Below are positions 54,971-64,000 of a stretch of 64,000 nt of DNA, piece by piece. Position numbers and translations under genes: made by a program. The stretch's first letter is position 1. Each line of letters starts with the position of its first letter. Origin of the DNA: Hippasteria phrygiana (Eukaryota > Echinodermata > Asteroidea > Valvatida > Goniasteridae); the NCBI GenBank assembly GCA_037893225.1, contig JAZGUH010000628.1:372001-436000 (forward strand), read 5' to 3'. The notes below the pieces were generated by a model. That model did not search any database. It was not told the DNA's origin and worked only from the letters and a program-made list of their open reading frames with translations.

Positions 54971-57089
54971 TTAAGCTCACGGGAAAGACAGTTACATGTA
55001 CTTCAACCAACTCCATAAGCAAACAGCTTGGAGATGTGCATACTAGACTTTCCTCAGCCATATAAGCTAGTTTCGTGTTTCACCCCGGAAAACAATTCTG
55101 TTGTTTGAAGTTGCACATTTTCTAGCAACAAAAGTTATTCACGTTTGAATGAGACATATAATGGCAGAATTCTGCCGTCGTTTAGTTATCAGATGATTAC
55201 GTTATAAGCGTGAATCATTTGTGGCCAGTAGTAATTCAGTAATTCAGGGATGCAAAACCAACCAAAAAATAAAAGTCTTTTTTTTTGGGGGGGGGGGGGA
55301 AGGTTATTGGATGCAGTATCACGACCAGTTGAAGTAAAACTAAAGAAAATTGGAGTGTGAACATCAAAATAAATTTTACCAACTTTTGCCATCCAGTCCG
55401 CCATCTTATTGTCTGCTGTGCTGTTGCCTAAAATGTCTGAACTAAAGATAAGGATCAAGTTGTGCAATTTTGCTACATGTTTTCACAAATGATGTTAAAA
55501 TTTTGCTCTAAGTTACACAACCTTTTACAAATATGCACATACATGTGCGTCAGCATTGCGAGTGCCGGAAAGCAAAAACAGAAAGTTTGATGTAATACCG
55601 AGTTGCTTCCTTATTTACGATATTTGATCTTTCATTTTCTCTCGTAATTGCTATCATCAGTTATCGATGCTATCATGGAAGGTGTTCCAGTGGCCTTTCA
55701 TCATGAGTTCCCCCTGTCCAAACTTTCAGGCACTCTACTCGCCTGGCTGTCTCATCACATCCTATCACTATTCTCCTATCACTGTTGTACATCCTATCAC
55801 TGTTGTACATCCTATCACTGTTGGGCAACTCTAACATTATTCAGATCGACTCCGACTGCAAGCAGGAATTGCGATTCTATACAGAATACACTCCCTACAT
55901 TTTGCACGAAATGGGCATGCATGCATACTTTGAATCCCCAACCCCATGTGATTTTCACGCTCAGCAAACGACAGGTAAAATACCAGTCACAAGCAATATA
56001 CATTACATGAACATTTGGTTGGTAGCCTGTAGCCTGTTGGTAACCAAGGAAGCTCCATGCATTTAGTCCCCGATTGCTTCCCCAGCCGTGGATGCATAAA
56101 AAGCAGCAAAAACAAACCTGTGTTGTCCTTCTGGGAAAAATGGGGACGGAGGGTCGGTCGGTCAATGTTTCATTTTTTTTTTTTACCGTCCATGAAAACA
56201 TAAGTCAGGAGGCAAAAAGTAAGCTTTATTTATAAGTGAGTTGGCGAAATGCACGATTGTGCCGTTGTAGCTGTATTTAAAGACAATGATTTCAATCAAA
56301 CTTGTTCATTTTGTGCGGGAAAAGGTGAGATTTTGAAAATTCCTTTAACCCTAACTCCCTCCTTCATGTTTCCTCCAAGTAACCTGAATCCTCTAACATC
56401 CTCTTATGGGGACCATTGCATGAATCCTCAAAAATCCTCTAGGGGTTTTCGTAAACGCCCTAGTAACCTCAATCCTCCGAAATCATCCAGCATCAGATTG
56501 GGCCTGATGACCTGGATCCTCCATTTTTCCTCCAGAGGCAAAATCCTCCGATGCTTCAACTTCCAAAGACCCTCAATCCTCCAAATTCCTCCTTTTGGCA
56601 AAGAGGATGTTGGAGGATTTGGGAAGGTTAGGGGTGAAATAAAAAAAATTAAATTTTTGTGTGTAACTTTTACGGTCAGTCGTGGACAGCAGTGCAGAGA
56701 TATGATACACGACACATTTCAGTATTGAAAAAGGGGCTCTGAATTGATACATTATATATCAATTCCTGGGGGTACAATTTCACTGAAAATGGCTTAAAGT
56801 TAAAGCTTACAGCCTAAGGAACCTAGACATACCTCATGTTGAAGCATTTTCCTGAGCCTTTTTTTTTCTTCTGAATTTAGCAGATAAAAAATTGCCCCCT
56901 GAATGAGAATGTCAGTGTTACATGCTGCACTGCTGTCTATAAAAATGGTGTTCAACCACAGACAGTAAGGATTTAAAAAAAATAATTCAGCCTCAAACCG
57001 TTTAAACTACTCGATTAAAGGTATTTATAGCAACAAAAACTGTAAACATTATATTGCTTATTTTTCTGACGAATTTAAACTTATCGATT

Positions 57090-58462
57090 CTGTACATAAC
57101 TCTTGGTGTCCGCCTCGTTGTAATGTAGTCTCGCTCTCACCTAATATCGCATGCAAACATCTTTATCTCGCCTGCACATCTAAACTATGCACATGCGATC
57201 ACTTTACAAAATATCAACGTCATAGAGGGCCTCGAATCAGTGGCGAGCTTTAATGACTGGTTTCCTATCACTTTGATTTTTCGTGTCCATGTGTTATGTA
57301 CGCAATCTGTCATGCAATGCGGGCTTGCCGAAGTCAGAACACCCAATGTTGCAAATTTCTAGCAAGCTAGGGAGTTGTACTGTCATGTGGCCTGACCAAG
57401 GTTGGCCGTGATTGGTTGGGTTTTCTGAAGTGGTGCGTTGTGTCTTCGTGTCCGGTATCTGGACACAAGTTATGTACAGAATTGGGACAGGCATGGGTGA
57501 GTTTTTCGTGTCATCAGTGCCCACATTTCTTGAAATTCCGGGTTGCCAGAATGTTCAAACGTTATGCCACAAAATGGTAAATGTAATTTTTCTTACTACG
57601 ATGGGAAAATTTACATGTAGTGCTTCAAAACAACAACGAGAGGCTAAAGTGTTTCGGTTTTGGGGAAGTCCAGCCAATTTTCCGCTGATTTTTGTAAACA
57701 TGGCAGCATGAATTTTTCATCCGCGTTATGTTCGAATGCCGATTTTACTAGTTTTTTTGTTTCTTGAGGATAATTTTTTCTTTTTCAGTTTTCGTAATGG
57801 TAATCATCTAACTTAACTCAATTAGAAACAAGACATTTTGGAAGGAAAAAAATGTTTTTACGGGGTTTAGCCTTGATTTCTGGCGTACATAATTCGGACA
57901 CCGAGATCTGGAGGTCATGCAAAATGTACATAATGCAACATGAAAATCAAATTAAAGCTCATAAATTAGTTAAATTGTACATGCATACAATTACTATTAA
58001 AACAAACATTCAACTATACAACTTTTTTCAAAGCATGGTGCCATAAACTGGTGAAGAGCAATGACAAATCTTCATATATTAACAATTTGGTGTCCATGTT
58101 TTGATGTTGTGTACAATTATTTGTCATGGTTAACCTTGCCCACTATAAGAGCTTTGGATTCCAGTACTTTTCTATCTTGTCTTTCTATGGTTATGGGTCA
58201 TTGCAAAATTTTAAGACACACTATTTAGTTGTCCACTCAAATCTCAATAGTTATTTCATAAAGATTAATACCACATCTTCTGTACATAACGGTGTCCACC
58301 TAAACACAACTCATTTTTTTTTTTTGAAAATGTATTTTCAGTGTTTTGTGTATGTCATGTTGCATAGTATTAGACATACTTTAAAGAACAACTTCAATGT
58401 CCTGGGAAATTCTCTGCCCAGTATGAGAAATGTGCTCCTAAAGGACACCAAGTTATGTACAG
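57090..58462. mobile_element. Possible 1.4-kb element with CTGTACATAAC ends
   Basis: CTGTACATAACTCTTGGTGTCC at 57090 and the inverse GGACACCAAGTTATGTACAG at 58443. Related words occur inside (57,290, 57,460, 58,277), so it may be composite. No coding capacity recognised. Confidence 0.45.
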
Positions 58463-59156
58463 AAGATATCTCCCTTGGCTCACTTTAAGGGCTGGTGTAT
58501 CTCTTGTTTCGAGTTGTCTTGCTCCACCAGTTCATTTTTATGTTTCTATGGACTATATTAAATATCTTTACTGGGTAAATGATGGTAACATCTGTTGTTC
58601 ATTTTTGGTCTGTTTTGTAACAAAAATGTGTCGTGTATCATATCCCTGCACAGCTCAACACAACTCTTTGTTTTGGCCTAATGAATACACGTACATATGT
58701 AGCTGTAACCAGATATGTGTTCCTGGGATTGGGTAGTGTTAAGATGTTTGTGAGTTTCTCAGTGGTAATGTCTTTTCAACATACACGACATACATGTACG
58801 TGTTAACTCTTCCCTGCCTCTGTCTCCCAGAGATAACCATTATTGTCATCATGGCGCAGGTACGATAATCCATCAGAGATGTCTGGGAAGTAATCGGACA
58901 CTAACATGTTTGTCGTCGGGATGCTAACATCTCCGGAGTAGGAAAGACATGTACACTGTGGATGATTGGTACAAGTACGCAGTGGACAATGATATAACGA
59001 TTGCATCCTTTCTTTATTATTATTATACATTTTTTTGTGGGGGGTTGGAGAGAGGAGGGGACAGTGTTGACATTTTTTCTTTCACCCATTAGCAGAGGAA
59101 GAGGAGGGGTTAGAGTCGCGTGAGAAATCATGGCATTTTCATTTTTCAATTCTTGA

Positions 59157-59378
59157 ACCCCTTGAGTACGGTTATTTACAGGAGGCGCCGGGGTGCCGCG
59201 TCGGCTTTTGCAGCCGAGCGAAACGGACGGGATGTGATTGTGCAGTCAAGCGTAACCTACACAATAATCCAACAATGGATTGAAACTGCACAAATAGCGG
59301 CTGTAGGCGTCATCCGGCCTGGTGGCACTGTTTTTTGTTTTTTTCTCGTGCCGTTTGGCGTCATCCGTACGCAAGGGG
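59157..59378 (-). mobile_element. TTAA-specific MITE, CCCCTTGCGTACGG family
   Basis: Reverse copy, CCCCTTGAGTACGG...CCGTACGCAAGGGG; TTAA intact at 59379-59382 and mutated (TGAA) on the other side. Fragments of the same family are near 18,210-18,330, 53,225-53,290, 53,936-54,030 and 54,170-54,255. Confidence 0.8.
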
Positions 59379-61436
59379 TTAAATGGGTGACGGGAGAGGG
59401 TGTTGTTTACAATGTACATACATGCCCATGTTTTCCATCCAGGAGGCTGTACACTGTGTCACTTTGGTAAATGTACATCAGGCACTCATTCACACAGCAG
59501 TACAAAGAATTACAAACGGGTTGGAGACCACTCCAAAATCAATTGCCAGGCCCAACTGTAATCCAATTAAGAATCCAGGAACACACATGATGTTTGTCTG
59601 TGTGTGACTGATTGCCAAATACAGAAGTGTGTATCATTTCCATACATGTACATGTACCTATGTTACATTTTGTTTGTAAATCATGGAGGAAGAATCGACT
59701 GCACATGAATTGTATACTTTTTTTACAAGCATATATATGTACATGTACATGTATATTCCCTGTACAAAGTGCATGTACATTTTGTGCAATAGGCAAATTT
59801 TTTTTTTTTAATAAAACGGTGAACGTCATGCCTTTTTCACCACCCCCCCCCCCCCCCCCCTCAAAAAAAAGGAAGGACCCCCTTATCCTTTTTTGTTTTC
59901 ATTTTTTAGATTCTACCAGGCAATCATTTCAAAACTGGTCGTCCCCTTTTTTGTCAAGATGGCTTCAGCCAACAGTGGATTCTACGAACATGACGAAATT
60001 GATCCAAAATACTAAATCAGCTGGGAGGAATTGACTCACTTCACTTTGCTTGTTTTATAATTTTATTACATTTTTTCTAATTTTTTAATATTTTTGTACA
60101 TTTGTACAAAAAACCTAAAAATAGAAACTCTATAAAGGAAGCAGTCTGGGACTAATTTTTGGTTTTTTTTTTGGCCTAACTTTTTGTTAACCTAACTTTT
60201 GGTTAACCTTTGCCTTACAGTTACAGTACATGTAGTAAGCAAGACATAAATGTAATCATTTAATCAAAATGCAATCATCTGTATTCACTGAAGAAAATGG
60301 CAAGCAAAATGTAACGTACGTGTACTGTCGTTTTCTTTTGAATATTAAAGCTTCGGTTTTAACATGTATTGTAAATGTGTACATGCAAGTTTCAATTGCT
60401 TGTCGTACGCTGAAGGTCTTTTGCAATATTTTATGACGGTGCTACGTTTTATGGCAGACTACAATGCATACATATGTGCATTTCAATGAGGCTTCACTAG
60501 ATATTGGCCAGTTCAGATTTTTTTTTTCAGAAACAAAATGGAAACCAGCAGATTAAACAGTGCTATTGGTTACAATTTTTTTCTCATCCACAACCATTTA
60601 GTATGGAGGTCAGGTCATGTCAAAGGTCATGGTACTAGGACATGTACTGTAATTTTGTATTGCAGGTTAATCAATGTGCTACATGTTAACGAATGTACTA
60701 CATGTAATTCCATACGATCAAAATCACAAGTGGAGTGAACAGCCAGTGAATTTCTCTTCTTTTTTTTTCTCTCGGGGGAAAATTCAATGGCTTGTTTGCA
60801 AGATGTGATGTGAATACGGTTCATGAACTACGTACATGGGTATGATGCATGTTCAAGGCACTTTACGTGGCAAATTTTCCTTCCATTGATGAGTTGAAAA
60901 GGTCATTTTGTCGGGAGACGACATGTTTGTGTTCATTTTGCAAATCCCTGATGAAATGTGTGGAAGAGTAAATTTGAATGTGGCCAGGTGACCGACCATC
61001 TGCTTTGCCGTTTGGGGTGTTAGTTTGAAAGTCTACCCATGACGTTTCACTCATATTGGTTTTTGAAAAAATACTGAACTATGTGTGGTAGCCAATAGCT
61101 ACATGTACTTGTGCATTTGGGTCAACTTTTACAAGTTACAGATGAAATTCGCTCGGACTAAAATTCTAATTAAATGGGTTCCCCTACTAACGAATATTGA
61201 AGAAAAAGACCGTATTTATTTTTTATGAAAAAAGCACTTACACGGAGTACACTCTGCAGTCTATTTGGTCTTTCTAAAAATATAGGTCATTCCATAAGAG
61301 TAGTCCGGCCAGCGAGTGAAAAAAAAAAAAGGGTCGAGCCCTGAACATGTATGTACAATTGTACATAAAAAACTAATACGTGTGAAACAAAAGTGCGAAT
61401 AACTGAACAACCATCCCAAAAACCACTGATTAAAAC

Positions 61437-61612
61437 TGGATAGCTCATTGGCCATTGCATGCTGTACAAGCAACTGAAGCTAGTAGCCGCCATATTGACA
61501 CTCCCATTTTACCACTGATCTCTATGTAAACTGGATAGCTCATCGGCCATTGCATGCTGTACAAGCAACTGAAGCCACCACCCGCCATTTTACCACGGAT
61601 CTCCATGTAAGG
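61437..61612. repeat. Tandem duplication, period 94
   Basis: GGATAGCTCATYGGCCATTG at 61439 and 61533, both continuing through ATGCTGTACAAGCAACTGAAG and a CCGCCAT/TTTTACCAC end. Confidence 0.85.
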
Positions 61613-61968
61613 AGAACTCGGATGGAAGTAGACCCTGGGGACAAGGGTGGAAAACCTACATGTGGCGTCACCCGTACGCAAGGGGTTAATAACCCATTTA
61701 GGAGTGCTAAAAGCCACAATAAACATAATTTTGTTGGTCTTTAAGACACTTATAGGTAACGTACGTAACGTGAACAGAAATGTAGTGACAAATTTCTGTC
61801 CACGTTACGTATGTAATATTCTGTACATAATAACCTGTAACATCTGAAATATACAGCAGATTGTCTTGGTTTTTACAGATGACAATGCTGTAGGGATAAA
61901 AATGAAAAGGCACAATATTTGATTAAAGACATTTATTGTAATTGAACTTTCTATCAATATTAATTTAA

Positions 61969-62030
61969 CCCTAACTCCCTAGGGTGTGTGGAAAATCGTA
62001 TTGAAATCGGAGGATTGAGGACTGTTAGGG
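61969..62030. mobile_element. Short TTAA element with CCCTAAC / GTTAGGG ends
   Basis: 62 bp, TTAA left, mutated TTTT right. Interior is the reverse of the 48041 copy (ATCGTATTGAAATCGGAGGA). Confidence 0.65.
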
Positions 62031-62344
62031 TTTTAACGTACTTTCTGTCCATGTTACATACGTAGCATTGTGAGCATACATATCTTGTAAAATTTGCCCG
62101 GAAAGTCTTAAATTCTTTGTGAGCACAGTCCTCAACGATGGGGTGGGGATGTACAAGTGGAAAAGAGGACAAACAACTTGATATTATTATCCTGCTTCAT
62201 TTCCCAATCCCATGTCACACTTTTGTACCCGTTTCCTGTGGAAAGGCCCACATGTACTCGTTTGCACTTTATATGCTACTGTCACAAATACACAAATTTA
62301 CATGTACATGTACAATCTTTCTTGCTCTATAACCACCTTCAATT

Positions 62345-62660
62345 CAAACCCCCCCCCTAACCACACTCCTTTGTCCATTTCCCCAGCTTCAACCTTCATC
62401 TTAATCCCTCCCCTCCTCCATCCTTACCCTAATCACACCTCTTTGTTCCTGTCTTCCTGGCTGTCCTTTCCTCTCCCTTTGATGTTTACCCACTGCCTAT
62501 CTGCCATGCTCCTTTGCATCCCTCTTTTGTGTTTCTCCACCCACCCCCTCATGCATGTGTGTTCCCTACATGTTTGTTTCTTGTACTCTGTCATTCACCT
62601 TTGAGAAAGAACTTACTTAAGTTCGAAACGTCAGGCCAGCTAATTTTGTGATTTACAATC
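62345..62660 (+). repeat. Retroelement 3' end with ribozyme-like motif
   Basis: Pyrimidine-rich stretch, then CACCTTTGAGAAAG, a short AACTTA/TAAGTT hairpin and CGAAACGTCAGG. A second copy (46725-46880) has the same order. The end resembles the hammerhead layout seen in Penelope-like elements, but the CTGATGA box is degenerate. Confidence 0.4.
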
Positions 62661-63161
62661 TAGTTTGCTAAATACTGTTCAAATCTCAGCACTTGGCATT
62701 ATATGTAGATAATGGTTTGTATCCTTGAACTTTGTCAATAACAAACATGCATTCAGTACGCTACTGTAATTTTTTGTACAGTGTGTACATGTAAGTGTGG
62801 ATTTGTACCATGCTGTGTGCTGGTTGGTTTTTCACACGTTACAGAAACCTACCTACACGTGTACATGTACAGTGTGGTAAAAAAAAACTACACTTTTTTA
62901 GAGGAAATATTTTTCGGAATTGGGGAAATATGGTTTTAACTGATTTATTAACCACACCATCTTAGTGGTACATGTATATGGTAAAAATGGCGTCGGTTTA
63001 ATTAAAGAAAAATGGACCAAAGACAGATTGTCAACACGAATATCTATAGAAGTCTTGCATGCTACAATGATCGATACTCATCGGTCCACCCAGGATGGAA
63101 GTAATAAGTATTCACTAACCCGGGAAGAAACAAAAGCACAACATTTAGTAACAAACACTTC

Positions 63162-63513
63162 AATTCGGTCGATTCACAACAAGGGCGCCGCCAGTGGGAA
63201 GCCGGGAAAAGACCAAATTACGCAGTGCATCATGGGAAAAAGTCGACAAAACTTCTTACAAAACCGGAACTTCTTGCACCCCTTCTCTGCTAAATCTATC
63301 AACTCCTCTCTCTTCTTTCCCGCACAATGTATTCCCCGATTAGTCAAAAATAAATGTCTTTAACTCATCCACTCGCATTCGCGCGAAATCCATACTGCTG
63401 TACTGTCCACCATCTAATACAACGCGATAGACGCGATGTCGACCCCGAAAGTGGGAAATTGGCCTATCCTGGCTTGCCGCTGGCGGCGCACTGAGTTGTG
63501 AATCGACCGAATT
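63162..63513 (-). mobile_element. Inverted-repeat element carrying a SAP-like frame, copy B
   Basis: Reverse copy of 23294-23641. From 63393 on the minus strand it encodes MDFARMRVDELKTF, then, after the same +1 break, NRGIHCAGKKREELIDLAEK. PIP5K1 intron 3. Confidence 0.75.
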
Positions 63514-63616
63514 GTTCAATTGTGTCAAATGCTATTCACTGTAAACACTTCATTGACAGAGGGGGATGACTGTGATCAATGTAGGCCTAACTACATTTAT
63601 TGGACAAGGAAAACTG

Positions 63617-63745
63617 ACTAGGTAAATTTGAATACATTTTCAAAGTGAACAAAGAAACTGGCAGGAGCGGGATTCGAACCTGCGACCTCCGGGTTACCGT
63701 ACCGGCGCTCGACCAACTGAGCTATCTTGCCCTATGTTGGCGGTC
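63617..63745 (-). repeat. tRNA-derived SINE, family A
   Basis: Minus-strand GGGCAAGATAGCTCAGTTGG, GCAGGTTCGAATCCCGC and the TTTGTTCACTTTGAAAATG tail. The acceptor and T stems do not pair as in a tRNA. Tails of the family also occur at 1-60 and 16,890-16,960. Confidence 0.8.
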
Positions 63746-64000
63746 TGCCAACATCGTAAAATGGGGTGTGATCCCTGGCTATTGCATTCTGGGTTGGTGA
63801 CTTCTGACTAGCGTCCACCCGAACAAAGATGCTGACAATTACGAATGATTTATAAAGTACATGTAACTGTGAGAAGATGGAAATTGTGTCGGGGATGTAA
63901 TTACAAGAGATTTTTAGCCGCGTCGCATCGCAGACGGGGCTCTATAAGCGCTTTAGCGTTGTTCTTCTTCTTGTGCCAAATTTGTTTTCTCGACACGGCT

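Larger units (their letters stand above)
53174..64000. other. PIP5K1 intron 3 (to window end)
   Basis: No kinase exon found. The intron holds TTAA, GACCTATCGCC and SAP-motif elements, a SINE, a ribozyme-like retroelement end and frequent TACATGTA words. Stretches 54,300-54,780, 55,000-57,080 and 59,400-61,430 contain no feature I can name beyond decayed repeat pieces. Confidence 0.5.

Noticed and set aside
59959..60015. Short frame MASANSGFYEHDEIDPKY preceded by a TTTTAG acceptor-like site
   Set aside because: Looks protein-like but is only 18 codons, has no partner exon in phase, and does not match the expected PIP5K1 kinase start. Left unannotated.
62212..62604. 130-codon plus-strand frame rich in Ser/Leu/Pro
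   Set aside because: Coincides with a pyrimidine-rich repeat tail that has a non-coding relative at 45,540-46,880.
63657..63731. tRNA gene on the minus strand (also 22,509 and 29,870 on plus)
   Set aside because: A and B boxes are present but the acceptor and T stems do not pair, and all copies continue into the same non-tRNA tail, so they are SINEs.
1..64000. CRISPR arrays, bacterial operons or phage genes
   Set aside because: The tandem arrays have no spacers, and all genes are split by spliceosomal introns; nothing prokaryotic was seen.

Overview
This window is animal nuclear DNA: split genes with GT-AG introns, long non-coding stretches and a very high load of short inverted-repeat elements and tRNA-derived SINEs. 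Three protein-coding genes can be built exon by exon from conserved protein sequence and matching splice phases. Gene content, genome style and many TACATGTA-type words suggest a marine invertebrate deuterostome, perhaps an echinoderm. The species call is an inference only.

Layout. (1) 1-10,382, plus strand: the last seven coding exons of an Atos-family gene (FAM214/ATOSA/ATOSB), including the conserved domain after LLGNFEESVLNGR and the C-terminal domain. Its 5' part lies outside the window. (2) 19,750-40,177, minus strand: a complete 16-exon DCST1-like gene, 684 codons plus stop. The protein has several membrane spans, a DC-STAMP-like region and a C-terminal C4C4 RING-type finger split by an intron. 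It converges on the Atos gene across about 9.4 kb that holds the Atos 3' UTR and otherwise repeats. (3) 43,033 to beyond 64,000, plus strand: the first three coding exons of a type I phosphatidylinositol-4-phosphate 5-kinase (PIP5K1), ending just before the kinase core. It diverges from DCST1 across 2.9 kb.

The three genes share no obvious pathway. Atos proteins are nuclear regulators, DCST1 is a sperm/membrane fusion and ubiquitin-ligase family protein, and PIP5K1 makes PI(4,5)P2.

Most of the remaining sequence is mobile DNA, and several families can be delimited to the base from target duplications or from unfilled copies elsewhere in the window. These include hAT-type elements with perfect 8-bp duplications, two TTAA-specific families (two insertions checked against empty sites), a third TTAA family with telomere-like ends, several TA-flanked mariner-type MITEs, a CAGGGGCGG-ended element with a 5-bp duplication, and nested insertions. 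The most unusual are a 350-bp inverted-repeat element carrying a broken SAP-like DNA-binding motif in two copies, an element whose whole interior is a 20-bp CpG-rich tandem array, and a pair of hAT-type elements whose ends carry different numbers of an 11-bp repeat.
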